DNA from: Cryptomeria japonica | Lineage: Eukaryota; Streptophyta; Pinopsida; Cupressales; Cupressaceae | Length of the DNA stretch: 64,000 bases | Assembly (NCBI RefSeq): GCF_030272615.1 | Contig: NC_081412.1 | Coordinates: 105,326,796-105,390,795 of the forward strand | Direction: 5' to 3' | Shown here: positions 10,983-23,948 of the stretch, one piece after another | How the letters are laid out: every line of letters starts with the position of its first letter | How positions within the stretch are numbered: position 1 is the stretch's first letter | Notes under the pieces: generated by a model | The model's database searches: none | Told to the model about the DNA's origin: nothing | Seen by the model: only the letters and a program-made list of their open reading frames with translations | Translations under genes and position numbers: made by a program

Positions 10983-13303
10983 CCAAGAAATATGCCTTAA
11001 TCACATCTAGGATCAAATTTTCCAATAGTATCATCTCTCCTCATATAACATTTACTACCAAAAATTCTGAAATACTTAACTATAGGTGTATTGCCAAACC
11101 ATAATTCATAAGGTGTCTTACCCGTTTCTCCTTTGATATGTACTCTGTTGAATGTATAAACCATTGTACTCGCTGCTTCTCTTTAGTAGATATGAGGTAG
11201 TTTAGCTTCCATCATCATTTTTCTAGCAGCATCCAAGATAGTTTTGTTCTTCCTTTCCACAACTCCATTCTGCTGAGGTGTCCGAGGAGCAAAAAATTAT
11301 CTTCTTATACCATACTTGTCACAAAAGTTATTAAACTCACCGGATGTGAATTCTCCACCATGATCTGATCTCAAATATTTAATCTTCAATTCTGTCTCAG
11401 TTTCCACTTTAGCCTTAAAGATTTTAAACTTTTCAAATGCTTCAAATTTTTCTCTCAAAAAAGTAACCCACATCATTCTAGAATAATCATCAATGATTAG
11501 CATGAAATATATATCACCATGAAATTTTTTAACTCTAGCAGGACCACATAAATCAGTATGAATAAGATCAAGAACATCATTTGATTTATCTTGTATACTC
11601 CTAAAAGAGGTTCTGACTTGTTTACCTATTTGACATTCTTTACATACTAGATTATAGGGCTTCATAATCTCAAGTATATCCCTAACAACCTTAGTTGAAC
11701 TGATCTTCACAATGCAATCAAAATTCACATGACACATCCTTTTATGCTATAGCCAACTCTCATCAATTTGTGTAATCAAACATGTCTTCTCACCAAAGTT
11801 AAAATGAAATATATTACCTTTTGTCTGTGTACCAATTGCAATCTCCAAGCTAGATCTGTTAATGATTTTCCATTTTCCAACCTTGAACTACAATTGAAAT
11901 CCCTTATCTACCAATTGTCCTACACTCAAAATATTATGCTTCAAAATTTCAACATAATAAACATTGTCAGTATTGTTCTTACCATCCAATGATATAGTTC
12001 CTTTTCCTTTGATCATACCTGCCTTGTCATCTCCAAATCTAACTAATCCACCATCAAATTCTTGCAAAGATAGAAACTTCCCTTTATCTCTAGTCATATG
12101 ATTTCAAAAACCACTGTCAATTACCCATTCATCCTTGTCTTTAATTTTAGCAGCAAGTGCCTTCTCCTCAAGTACATTCTCTTCTAGTGTCGGATCATCT
12201 TTCCTGATAGACAAGAACACCCATTCCTTCCCATTGTCGGATCCACTAGCAGAGTCTTCTGTTGGTTCATCATCTGAATCAGTAATGCCTTCCTCATCTA
12301 CTTTGTAGCATGATTAGTATTTGTTTTTCTTGTACTTATATTTGTTTTGATATCTAGGATTAGGCTTAAAAGATCTTTTAACTCTTTCTTCAAATCTTGA
12401 ATTCCTTTTAGGACATCTAGATGCAAAATGATCAATCTTATTACATGCAAAACATTTAAAAGGTGTTTTTCCTTCATACTTACTTCCTACCAGTCCTTTC
12501 AGTACTCTTCTATAAAATAGTGCTTCAAGTTGCTAAAACTCATCATCTTCTCTCTTCATATCTTCTAACTCCCTTGCATATAAATCTTTCCATTCTTTCT
12601 TACCGGTTGCAGATGTAGATGCATGAAAAGAAGGTTCAGTCTTCATAGCTCTAGAAGGTCCAAATTCCTCAAGCTCAAAAGCAGATAGTTTCCCAACCAA
12701 AGTATCTCTATTGATAGATGTATTAGCCATTATTATCAATTGATTAATAGAAGTAGCCTTCATTTTGTAAGCCAGTGGTAGGGCTCTCAGGACTTTAGAA
12801 ACAATTTCATCTTCACTCAGAGTTCCACCAAAACATTGAATTCCCATAACAATCTCATTTACCCTTTCCATGAATGCTTTAATCCTTTCATCTTCTTCCA
12901 TCTTCAGGTTTTCATATCTCACCTAGTAACCATCAAGTTTAGCAATAATCATTGTAGTGTCACCTTCATTAAGAGTCTCCAACTTATCCCATATAGCCTT
13001 TCCAGATGATTTGTCGGTTAATCCCATTATTTGTTGATCAGAAAGTGCACACAAGAGGGCTTCTCTTTGTCTACAATCATTCTCAATCTCCTTGTCCAGG
13101 TTTTCTAGAGGAGGATTACCATATCCCAGATTATAGGGTGTGACACCATTCTATGTGATCTCCCAAATATCCTTGCCAACACATCTCAACTTAGTCTCCA
13201 TCTGAATCTTCCATACTGTATAATTTGTTCCATCAAGCCTTGAAATATCCCTTTGAAAGATAGCTATAGAAGAACTAGATGAACTTTAACTATTAGTCAC
13301 CAT
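10983..13303 (-). pseudogene. Copia element F gag-pol, 5' part
   Basis: The ATG at 13303 opens gag on the minus strand, with stops soon after (sixth codon, and near codon 54). An open gag block lies at 12922-12533. The zinc knuckle CFACNKIDHFASRC is intact (about 12460-12420). The protease motif is damaged (IDSGF, stop, NHM; near 12110). Integrase at 11737-11297 keeps HTDLCGP and LRSDHGGEF. Many frames are broken. The sequence stops within the integrase C-terminal region near 10983. Confidence 0.85.
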
Positions 13304-13347
13304 AGGATCTTCCTCAAGTAGCTAAGCTTTCTGCAGAGAGGACCAAT

Positions 13348-13359
13348 GCTTTGATACCA
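13348..13359 (-). promoter_or_regulatory. Primer-binding site of element F
   Basis: On the minus strand this reads TGGTATCAAAGC, one mismatch from the initiator tRNA-Met complement, two bases from the LTR. Confidence 0.8.
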
Positions 13360-13361
13360 AT

Positions 13362-14562
13362 TGTTAGACATTTCAGATAAGTGGAAGACACTTGAGAGGG
13401 GGGGGTGAGTGAATTGTCATATATTACAGGAACATTCATTAATTAAAACTTTAATACCGGAACCCAAAACATTAAAGCCAGAATAGAAGTTAATCAATTA
13501 ATCATAAACAATAATCACAGAACAAAATCCATCCATATAACACCAAGATTTGTATGTGGAAAACCTGATAAAAGGAAAAACCATAGTGGGAAGCCTACCC
13601 AGAGTCAGATAATAATTCTGTAGTAAGTATGTGAATTACACTAAAGGGGTCTGCACTTGCAGGAAGGCCAACAACCTAGAGCACAGTTCTAATCACAAAA
13701 GGAGCCTCACTGACTACATATAAATCTAGACTACAATCCAGAGAAGTGTTGAAATGCAAAAAAATAACATCTCCTATGCCTGAGTACAATTCTAATTAAG
13801 CTCAATACCGAAGGACTAAATCATCTTACATAAACCTAATTCCATCTTTAGTGATCTACCAACTCCTCTGCCTGAATTATATTACATTTATTCACACATT
13901 ACATTCCTTCACCATGACCTCTAACATGACCATGATGATCTACAATGTGATCTTACATTTATTTATACAAACCCTCGACCATAAACAATCAGGTCAACCA
14001 CCAGACAATAAACCATTTACATAATTAAAAACCATGTTGGCCCTAGACCAAACAATTAATATCAACACATAAGACATCCTAAAAATACATTAATAGGTCC
14101 TATCCACACGTTACATTAAATCCGGTCCATAACCTAGATCAACCAGGACCAAGTATAGGTCCACACACTTCAACAATGATCTCCAAATACCAAGTCTCAA
14201 AGTCCTAAAACTCCATTAAAAGCTGCACCAACACAACTTATGCACTTCATAAAAAATATCCACAAAAGCTTTGTCAGTGAAACCCTCATCAAAACTAGAA
14301 ACCAATCTTGTAAGTAAGAAGTACAACATACAATATCCAGATCAAAACCAACTAACCAAATATGAGTATAAGTATCATGAACAAACCAATTCTATCACCA
14401 GACTATACTGGAGCCTACCAAATCATACCAGATCCAAGTTAACCAGAAACACTTAACCTACCAGGACTAGAAGGGTGTCGGTAAAGCATCCAAACAACTA
14501 GTGTTGATATCAATGACAAAACATCAATGAAACACATAATCAATTCCACCAAATGGCCAACA
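13362..14562 (-). repeat. 5' LTR of element F
   Basis: On the minus strand it begins TGTTGGCCATTTGG and ends TGTCTAACA, 1,201 bp. The poly-C plus CTCTCA motif lies near its 3' end (plus 13395-13408) and the GTGGTTTTTCC-type motif at about 13570-13590. The partner LTR is not in the window. Confidence 0.8.
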
Positions 14563-16667
14563 GAGGCTATCTTGACACGGAAACACCTAAGATAGTAGGT
14601 GATGTGAGGAGTTTCCATGGATTGGCAACATTTTATAAAAAGTTCATAAAAAATTTCAGTCATATATGTGCACCCATCCTAGACACAATCAAGGGAGGTC
14701 AAAAGTGTAATTTTTCTTGGTCAAATGAAGAAAATGAATATTTTGAATATCTACAAAAGAGAGTAGCACAACAACCTATTCTTGTTTTCTATGATTTTAA
14801 CAAGTTGTTCATAGTGGAGTGTGATGCTAGTAATCTTGCCATAGGGGTTGTCTCAAGTCAAGAAGATAGATTGGTGGCTTTCTTTAGTGAGAAACTCAAT
14901 GATGCTAAAAGTAAGTATTCTACATATGATTTGGAGTTGTATGCAATAGTGTAAGCCTTGAGAAAATGGAAGCATCACCTTTTACCTATAAAATCCATTT
15001 TTTATACTGACAATCATGCTCTTGGTTTTCTGAATGGACAAGAGAAGCTTAGTCACAAGCATATGAAGTGGGTTGAACATCTTCAAGCCTATACATTTAC
15101 CATAAAATACAAGAAGGGGTAGGGAAATAAAGTGGCAAATGCATTGAATAGAAGGGTGTGCATGGTGCAATAAATTCAGTTGCAAAGTGTGGGAATTGAT
15201 TCCCTCAAGAACATGTATCAAGATGATGAAGATTTCAACAAAATCTATGAGGTTTGCAATCAATTTTCAGATTCATGTCATTTTGATTTTTCTGAGTTTT
15301 TGTTGTAGTAGGGGTTGTTGCTCAAAGGGAGCCAATTGTGTATTCCTAAATTCTCCATGAGGGAGAACATTAGCAAGGAAAATCATTATGGCAGTTTGGG
15401 GGGTCACTTTCAACTTGATAAAACATTGGAACAGGTGAAGAGGTTCTATTTTTGGCCCAAGTTGCAATTAGATGTCAAGAATTTTGTTGAAAGTTGTAGC
15501 ATATGGCAAAGGGCTAAGGGAACATCATCAAATGTAGGTTTATATCAACCACTCCCTATTCCTAGTAGGCCATGGGAGAGTAGCAACATGGATTTTGTGT
15601 TGGGTCTTCCTAGAACTCAAAGAGGTTTTGATAGTATTTTTGTTGTGATTGATAGATTCAATAAGATGGCTCAATTTTTGCCATGTAAATTTACTAATTA
15701 TGCTTCCCATATTTCTAGCTTATTCTTTAAATAAATTGTTAGAATACATGGTTTGCCTCTCAGCATTGTGACAAATAGGGACTCTAAGTTTGTGGGCCAC
15801 TTTTGGCATACATTGCGGAAGAAGTTGGGGAATCAATTATCCTTTACATCATCATATCACCCTCTAACTAATGGACAGACTGAGGTAGTGATTAGATCCT
15901 TGGGAAATCTTCTTAGATGTCTTACAAAGAAACTTTGAGAAGCTTGGGATATGATCATCCCTCGAGATGAATTTTCTTATAATTATTCTATCAATAGAAG
16001 CACAGGACGAAGCCCTTTTTGAGGTGTTATATGGGATTCATACAAGGGGTATTCTTAAATTAAGGGACTTGCAAGGATTGGAAAGAAGGAGTGCTCAAGG
16101 AGAGGATTTTTCATTGGCTATGAAAGACATCCATGATAGGGTGAGAGAAAACCTTCACAAGAACACTGAAAAGTACAAAGAGAAGGATAATGAGAAGAAG
16201 AGAGATGTGCAGTATAAGGTAGGGGACTTGGTGATGGAACACCTGAAAAAAGAGAGACTCCCTAAAGGGTAACTAACTAAGTTGCTCATGAAGAAGATTG
16301 GACCTTGCCTGATTGTGCATAAATTTGGTCCTAATGCCTATGAGATTGAACTTCCTCAAGTCTTAGGAATTATCCCATTTTTAATGTCTCGGATTTGTTT
16401 CCTTACAAAGGCACTATTGCAGGTCTAGATGTAGGTTTACAATCAGATGGAGATGAAGGTTTGGTGAAGGATCTACCACCTAGGCAACCCTTGAAGTTGG
16501 AGAGCATATTGGACACCAAGGTGGTCATGAAGACTAGAAATAAGACCTACAAGGAGTACCTTGTCAAATGGAGTAGCTTTCATGCTGAAGATTCCACATG
16601 GATGAGTGAACAAGACATTTTGAAGCATGGTACTTCTATTGCTGATCCATTTCCTCAAGGGACTTGA
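14563..16667 (+). pseudogene. Ty3/gypsy chromovirus G: RT end, RNase H, integrase, chromodomain
   Basis: This is the 3' half of a gypsy pol. It starts in the RT connection region (GDVRSFHGLATFYKKF, after a one-base frameshift near 14578). RNase H has VECDASN and YTDNHAL. The integrase zinc finger has its last Cys changed to Trp (CSIWQ), but the catalytic residues are intact in MDFVLGLP, NRDSKFVGHFW and GQTEVV. The C-terminal chromodomain (about 16488-16640, KEYLVKWSSFHAEDSTW) marks the chromovirus clade, in which it guides integration to chromatin. Stops occur at about 14955, 15119, 15172, 15306, 15732, 15936 and 16270, with frame changes. The upstream RT, protease and gag are not here because F interrupts G at 14562. 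Confidence 0.9.
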
Positions 16668-16904
16668 GCTTTTCCACCCCCGAGAGTATGGTGCAGGAGC
16701 ACCCAGTGACTCAAGGGGATCTACATGTTTGGTTATTTATTGTTTTTTTGATTTAATAAGGTAAATTAGACCATTTCATGATGTATTGTCAACTATGTAA
16801 GGCATTTATGCCATCTCATGCTATGTAACCTATGAGGACTTATCAAGACCTATTTGGTCAAGTAGTGGTCAGTGGTCACCCAGAGGTGTCAGAGTGGGTG
16901 AGAT
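16668..16904 (+). other. 3' noncoding region of gypsy G
   Basis: This untranslated stretch follows the chromodomain stop. It ends in the purine-rich GAGTGGGTGAGAT, which may be the PPT of G. Element D starts at 16905, so its insertion separates G from its 3' LTR. Confidence 0.5.
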
Positions 16905-17693
16905 TGTTGGGAAATGCACACTTCAATGAGAAATTGTAGGTGATTGAAGGTATTGTCATTAATGAAAACCTTACAATCCTATGACACCGGCAAGCACCGA
17001 CACTGATAGACTCTACACCGACATATAGTTCATTGACAGCAAAAAGATGATTACCGACACCTTAGCCGATAGGATTTTGTTTATTACATAATGCATTTTA
17101 TTGTAATATCTTTTTATAAGCCTCCATGGCATATTGTAATAAGGCTCATGTATAAGTATGAGATCTTCTAGAACATTTGTAATAGGTAATATATGAATAG
17201 GTGGATATTATGTATGAATATTGAGGTAGATTTTGGAGTAAGGTTTATGATTATTGCATGAGCTTAAACCGGTACTAAACCTGGCATAGTAGATGCTGAA
17301 CCGAAGCACTACATCACATTGGATTTCCATAATCCACTTTTGTAAGTCAGTGAGACTTCCTTTTTATATTTATGCAGTGAGCTTTAGGCAGTAGGCCTTC
17401 CTGCATGTGTAGGCCCCTATTGTATCAGTAATATTCACTTATTGGCCAGTGAGAGAATATTGTGGGTCACAAATCCCATCGAGGTTTTTCCCACACTGGG
17501 TTTCCTCATTAAAAATATTGTGTTATGGTATTCTTTCTATGTTGTGTTTACTGTTCTTATTTATTGCATTAATTTTGGTTTACCGATACACTGTTTTGGA
17601 ATGCAATTCATTTAATAAGTTCAGAAAATCCATTAAGCGGTTTGATACTAATTCACCCCCCCCCCCCTCTCAGTATCTTTGGGAATCCTAACA
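16905..17693 (+). repeat. 5' LTR of element D
   Basis: It starts TGTTGGGAAATG and ends CCTAACA. A TATA-like TATAAG lies at 17151, a TTTTTCCCACACTGGGTTTCC motif half at about 17485-17510, and a poly-C plus CTCTCAGT tract about 30 bp before the end. Confidence 0.9.
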
Positions 17694-17695
17694 AT

Positions 17696-17707
17696 TGGTA
17701 TGAGAGC
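17696..17707 (+). promoter_or_regulatory. Primer-binding site of element D
   Basis: TGGTATGAGAGC has one mismatch to the initiator tRNA-Met complement and lies two bases after the LTR, as in the copia elements here. Confidence 0.8.
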
Positions 17708-18834
17708 TTGGTCATTTATTTTCAAAATCCTAATAGCTTGAGGAAGATTCTGACACTGATAGAGATAGAAAACTTGAGAAAGCAATTGGAAATAGCTCTT
17801 TCAGACTATGATGCAGAAAAGTTGAAGAATATCAAACTTGAAGATGATCTAAAGGCTGCACAGGAAATCATTTAGGACTTCAAAAAAATCTCACTATTGC
17901 AAGGAACAAAAGAAGATAATGTTCAGAGAAGATGCAGAGTGATGATGATGAAAAAGAAACTCTTAATGACCTTGTGAACAAACAGAGACAAGAAAAAAGT
18001 ACAATGAAGAATGAGATGCAAGATATGACTATGAGGTTTTGTAAAGACATTGAAGATAGAAAGAAGAATGAATATGACTTGGTTAGAAGACTAAATGATG
18101 CTGGAAATGAAAACACAAGACTTAGTCATGAAAATGATATATTGAAGACAGATTGGATGCATACACAAAATGATAGAACTAAACTGATGAGACATAAAGA
18201 TTTCTTAGAAAATGAGTTGGCTACTACAAATCAACACAAAGAGAAATTCAAGAAAATCTCAGAAGAACTTAATGACATGTTGAAAAATCAGAAACCTAAT
18301 GGAGATACAAATGGCCTTGGCTTTGAAGTTGGTGAAATCTCTGGTATTGCAAACAAACATGATCATAGTAAACTAGTAAGACAACCTAATGCTTACAAAT
18401 TCAATGGGAAATGCTTTAACTGTAATAAATATGGTCATAGAGCAAATCAGTGTAGATCTATAAATTATCAGAACACAAATTCACCCATCGGCTAAAGTTC
18501 TAAATGTAATAAAATTGGTCATAACTCAAAAAATTGCAGAATGAATGTAAGATGTCATATTTGTGGAAGATTTGGACACTTATCTAATCAATTCAAAACA
18601 CATACCGACATAAGATATGGAAAAGCTATTCAGAAAAAACAATGTGACTTGTTATGCTTTTAACAAAATTGGACATATTGCAAAATTTTGTAAAAGTCAG
18701 GCATCACCAGAAAATAACAAAGGACCCAACTTGAAAGGTAAAGAAAAGGTTGAAGAGGTAAAGCAAGAATTGTCAAAACAATGGATTAGAAAGTTAGATT
18801 AGAGTGTTAGTGAAGCTATTCCTTCACCAGTAGA
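17708..18834 (+). pseudogene. Element D ORF1: gag-like coiled-coil protein with zinc knuckles
   Basis: No clear ATG is left after the PBS. Reading starts in frame 2 (stop near 17873), shifts to frame 1 for an open block at 17932-18495, and returns to frame 2 from about 18617. The protein is strongly charged and heptad-like (coiled coil), then has a run of CCHC knuckles. The first, CFNCNKYGHRANQC (about 18413-18454), is intact. Three more follow, each missing one Cys: the first Cys is Ser in knuckle 2, the last is Phe in knuckle 3, and the second is Phe in knuckle 4. By analogy with retroelement Gag it would bind and package RNA. It ends near 18834. The coiled-coil N-terminus differs from the gag of A, B, C and F. 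Confidence 0.7.
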
Positions 18835-19181
18835 ATAGAGTATCACTCCACCGACGGGAGGTTCTTCATCTAACTGAAGAGAAATCCTTTTGGGGGTATG
18901 GTAACAAATTGAAAAATATGCTAATTTACCCTTGGTCAATGGTGAGAAGTTGAGTTACTTCTTTACCTGTAGATGTGTTAAGTTTCACTTAACCAACAGG
19001 CATTAAATATGTTAGTTGAAGGAAATGACATTATAAAGCAAGTATTTTTGGCTCTTTTTCATTCACCGAGCATTCAAATTTCCTGAGAGCGCGAAAACCC
19101 CGAGCGAAGGCATCCATAGCGAGAAGTGAAGAAAATCATTCAAGCACTCATACCTAAAGGCAGATTAAGGTATTTATAACA
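18835..19181 (+). promoter_or_regulatory. Putative internal promoter and leader of ORF2 in element D
   Basis: This stretch between the two frames has a TATA-like TTATAAAG at 19031-19038. About 30 bp further is a pyrimidine-rich CTCTTTTTCATTC, and the roughly 120 bp before the ATG contain CpG-rich GAGCGCGAAAACCCCGAGCG (about 19086-19105). This is the layout of a promoter with a 5' UTR. Function is inferred only. Confidence 0.35.
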
Positions 19182-22100
19182 ATGGCTTCCTCCTTTGCAC
19201 CTGAATTCATTGCAAACCCTACTATGATTGAAATTGTTAAGTGCCCTAGACCCATATTTAAGATTATTCCTAAAATTGTGAAGGAAGATGATACCCTAGG
19301 ACCATTCTCAAAAATACCTAAAGGAGTTGTATATGCTGAGGATCCTAGAATCTACATACATTGTCATATAGAACAACTAGGAGATGATGAAATTAAGAAC
19401 ATGTACATGACTGTTATATGTGATGTAAATGGAAATGTTAAACCAGAACATAATATAGTTGAAACCCTTGGTTTTGTGGAAATTCTTAGTATTACTGATT
19501 TTCCCAAGGATGTTATAAGGATTGTGTTAAGCAGAGTTCATGGGGAGTTCTTTTGGTTGGATTCAAATCATAAGATAACCAAAGAGGCTATTAGGGTAGT
19601 GACAGGCTTCCCTTCCACTGGTAGCAGACTTGACAAGACTAAAAAGGTTTCAAATGAAACTGTAATGACCCTAACCAGCGCAACCTTTGACAAAAGATCC
19701 CTAATAGTAAATGATGTAAAGGACATAAATGTAAGGTTCATTACCATGATTCTTGGATACAAGGCTACTCATGCCAACAAATTAAATTTTGTTTCTAGCT
19801 TATGTATCAAAAGTGCTTATGACTTAGTAAACAACAATTCAAAGATTGACATATGTGAATGGTTGAAGGATGAACTAATAGACAATCTAAAGAAAATCAA
19901 AGGGGACAAGAAAGGGACTTTTAGATTTGGCAACTTACTTGTGTGTTTAATGTTGTATATTACATAGGAAGTACCCAGTATTGGTAGAAAGGATTTTGGT
20001 TTTCACATACTGGTAGGAAAAAAACTACTAGAAATTCTAAACAAAATGGGAGATGATAGGGAAAAGAACATAAATGAACATTTTCAGGCATTAAAGGCTA
20101 GAATGAAAATAAGGATAAGGCTATCTCAAGCTATTGTTGACAAATATCAAAAGGAGATATGCTTTGTAATAAAGAAGGATGAGATTTGGATGGAGGCATT
20201 AGTCCCAAGGACTGTCTGGGTTACAGAAATGGGATATGAGGTTGATGAGAGCATAATTGAAACTTATGCAAAATCCCTCCTAGAAGCTCCTAAATAACCA
20301 ACGAAAAAAGAATTTGGAAATGCGGAAACAATTGAAAGTAGTATTCAATCTCAGAAAAGAATAAAGAAAACTAAATAGATAGTTAGAAAAGGAACAAGGC
20401 AAGCAAAAGCAATCAAGGAAGATGTATTGAATAAAATTGGCATTGAGGAGAGTGACTTAGAAGGACTACAACCAGAAGCACATCTTTCACCGGTTGCTAC
20501 CTCCTCTGACAGTGAAATACCAGCAAAGTTTAAAAGGATAGTAAGGAAAAGGAAACCTTCACTAGTACCCTCTCCTGCACCAAAGAGAACAAGACAAAAA
20601 CAATAGGCTGTTAGGCCTCCGACAAAGAAGTTGACACCAAAGAAAAGGAAAGAAAAACAAGTTGTCCCTCCTTTAGAAAAACTTTTGAATGAGATAACTG
20701 AAGATGGCAAATTGTCAAATATGAGAAAGTTGTATAACACACTTTCAAATGATGAAAAAGAAAGTATAGAAAATAGAGTTATTTTACACCTTGATATCTA
20801 TAAGAAATTTTTGATGGAAATTGTAGATGATATACCCAATGACTTGTATAGAAGGTTAGAAGCAAGAAGGGTAGCAATTGTTGAATTGGATAAAAAGATC
20901 AAGATAGAAAAACTACTTGTACTTCACCTAGTGAACTCAACACAAGAGATAGATGAATTAATAAGTGAGGCTAACTGGACAATTTATTCAACCGGTCACC
21001 AACATGTAGCACTAATGGCAGGGAAAGTTAATGAGATATCAAAAGAAACTATAGACAAGTGGGATGCATTCTTTGTTGAAAGGGAAAAACAAGAAGAGCT
21101 CAAATGACCAAAGACTCTCAGAGTTTATCAAAAGGATAACAATAAGGGGAAAGGCAAAGTAGGTGGCCCTCCTAGTATAAAGATAACAAATAACTTTCCC
21201 CCACCTCCTTCTGATACTCCACCGACACAAACTATTGACACACCACCAGTAACAAAGAGTATGGAAATACCACATGAGGACACAAATCCTGACTCAGAGG
21301 TGTTGTACACAATGAATATCAACACACAAGAAGTCAACATTGTGGTTGATAAGGAGACAAGTGAGAAGAGAGATGTGGCAACTGAGCCATCGGTAGAAGA
21401 CATTATAGTTGAGACAAATATTGAGGATACAATTGGAAACATTGAAATTGGTACTGAGCAACAAACTGAAAAATCAATTGATCCCTTGGTTACTGGAATG
21501 GTGACTAATACCATTGATGCCAACATTAAAAAACCAACAGATGGGATACTGGCTATAGAAAAGCCTAATGAGTCACTGACAGTGGACAGTACTGAGGTGC
21601 AAATAGAAAAATTGACCACGGATACCATTGTAAAATCATCAGAGGCACCATGAAAGAAACCATTAGTAGAGAGCACAAAGAAATAGGTAGAGCAACAAGT
21701 TCATTCACAGGTACATATAGAGACAGTGCCATCGGCTACAACTGAAAAACCTAAACATTTGGTAGTTGAAATGCAGACACAAACTGACCCTCCAGAGAAA
21801 GAGGAAAGCAAAGCTATTACTACCACCGGTGGATTACAAATTGTGAAGGTAGTTGGACAGTCATTCAGAACCTCCATGACTGAATTTAGACCAACTAATG
21901 TGACATAGGTATTATTAGATTCAATCAAGAGAATAACAGATTGTAATGCACTAGCATATAAGGCTATTGATGACACCTTACCAATTTTGAAATTGACAGC
22001 ACCCAAGTGTAAAATAGAGAATAAAGATTCTTTAAGCCAATTAGACACATTATCTAAGTACATAACCGGCAACATCCTAACAATTGATCAAATCAATGAG

Positions 22101-22621
22101 GAGACCTTCAAAGAGAAAAAAAATAAAGAGAAGGAAAAATTCTTTGAGGAGACAGTCAAGCAGAATAAGGAACATATGGATACATTATTACTGGTACTAG
22201 GCAAGACAATTTTGGATTTCAAAAAACTGTACTGAGATACATGTAAAACAAACATTTTGACAGAATATATAGATAATAAGATCAACAAAGAACAAAAGGA
22301 AATCAATGATATTGCAGACAATTTAATAGGTTCATCAGATTCCATATCGGTAGTAGAACAAGAAATTGCAAGATTTGAAGAGAAAATAGAAAAACTTGAA
22401 AAAGATAAGGAAAGGTTAAAATTTAAGGCAAAGGAACTGAAGTGCAGACTAGGTCCTAAACTAGATATCCTCATCTCTTTGAGAAAGAGATTTCTGAGGC
22501 TCTTGTTTTAGGACTTAAGACACTGAAAGAGAAAATGCACTTACTCATCGGTACAATCCAGAGGACTGAAGCAACACTAAAGGATAGTGAAAGATTCTAC
22601 AATAGTCTGAATGTTGCTTTA
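19182..22621 (+). pseudogene. Element D ORF2: large accessory protein of unknown function
   Basis: From ATG 19182 one reading frame runs for 3.3 kb with in-frame stops (19965, 20295, about 20376, 20604, 21105, 21651, 21684, 21906, 22233) but no frameshift until about 22468. It then continues in frame 2 to 22621 and resumes at 26704 after element H. The N-terminal 260 codons look globular, with a pattern near HGEFFWLDSNHKITKEAI and VVTGFPSTG that weakly recalls plant mobile-domain-type proteins. A basic linker with a KRKPSLVPSPAPKRTR-like nuclear-signal stretch follows (about 20540-20600). Then come a helical block (20631-21107), an acidic Thr/Pro-rich part (21128-21720) and a coiled-coil C-terminus (21987-22621). 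No retroviral enzyme motif is present. The family is not recognised. Confidence 0.65.
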
Positions 22622-22644
22622 GGGTAAGTGCACAAAGATGGTGG
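22622..22644 (+). repeat. Left terminal inverted repeat of H
   Basis: 23 bp identical to the reverse complement of 26677-26699. Its GGGTAAGT start also matches a 5' splice donor. Confidence 0.85.
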
Positions 22645-22769
22645 CCAGAAAAGTGGACACACCAAAAAAAAACATGAAAAACACCAAAACGCGCACGGGG
22701 TATTTCAAATTTAAAGAACCCCGTACATGTTTAGGCTCATTTTGCCGAGCCTAACCAAAGCTAAACCAT

Positions 22770-22890
22770 GTGGGCAGTTTAAAACATACTAACCGTGTAC
22801 GCAATTTAAAGAATGCTAACCGTGTACATCGTTTAAAGCATACTAACCGCGTACGCGGTTTAAAAACTAAAACTGTGTACACGGTTTTGT
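22770..22890 (+). repeat. Left subterminal repeats of H
   Basis: About four units of roughly 30 bp, of the form CTAACCG(T/C)GTACGC(G)GTTTAAA. The clearest is palindromic (CCGCGTACGCGG, about 22847-22858). CpG-rich palindromes just inside a TIR are typical transposase-binding sites (inference). Confidence 0.6.
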
Positions 22891-23129
22891 CTGTCAATAA
22901 AATGCAATTCACATACATTCCATTAGGTTTTTCAATAGGATATATACATAAAATATAACATTTAAGTATAAGATACTTTAAGTTATATTTTATGTATATA
23001 TTGTCAGGATGTTTGAGAGTAGTTCCAAATCTCTAAGAGTTATAATGCAGATTCTAGTTTTTTGAGTATTCTTATAAATTTTAGATAGTCAAATTTTAGT
23101 AATCAGCATGCTCATATCAGCATTATGTC

Positions 23130-23628
23130 TCTCATCTTTTCCCTACATTCCCCTCTCTCTTCCTTAACCACCTTTTTATCTCTTAGGCATCTCCCTCTCT
23201 AATTTCTTCCCTCTCTCGAGTATCTCTCCATCTCTTTCTCATCTCCCTCACCCTCTTTCTCTCTTTCATATATCCCTCTCTTTCTCTCCCTCTCTCAAAT
23301 ATCTCTACCTCTCACTCTCTCCCCCTCTCTTAAGTGTCTCTCTCTCTCTCATTATCTCCCTCTCCCTCCCCCTCCATTTATCTTCCTTTGTCAAGTATTT
23401 CTTTCCCTCTAACTCTCTTTCTCTCTCCCCCTCATTTCTCTTTCTCTCAAGTCTCTCTCCTTCTCTCTATCACATCTCTGGCTATCAACCTTTATATATC
23501 TCTCTCTCTCCTCTCAACTCTCTCTCTCTCTCTCTCTCTATTAAGTCTCTCTCCCTATATGCCTATATCTCTCTATCTCACTCTCCTCCTCTGTCAAGTG
23601 TATCTCTTTCCCACTCTCTCCCTACCTC

Positions 23629-23687
<59 letters not shown>

Positions 23688-23883
23688 ATTCTTTATCTCT
23701 GAAGTCTCTCCCTCTCATCCTCGTTCTCTCTATCTCACTCTCTCCTTCTCTCAGGTGTCTCTCTCTAATTATCTCCCTCTCCCCTCTCCCTCCCTCTCTC
23801 CCCTTTCTCATTACCTCTCTTTGTCACTCTCTCCCTCTCTCCCTCTCTTCGCACCTCTCTCTCTAGATAGTCTCTTGTAATAT

Positions 23884-23948
<65 letters not shown>

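Larger units (their letters stand above)
10982..14562 (-). mobile_element. 5' half of copia element F (family A), inverted
   Basis: Read on the minus strand: 5' LTR (14562-13362), PBS, gag, protease and integrase up to the conserved FLG stretch, then a sudden end against the RT of A. Its gag, integrase and zinc knuckle are close relatives of element A. The flank right of the LTR is gypsy G coding sequence, so F inserted into G. No partner target duplication is visible because the 3' half is missing. Confidence 0.85.

Noticed and set aside
16395-16667. Host chromodomain gene
   Set aside because: It follows a gypsy integrase directly and is the usual chromovirus C-terminal domain.
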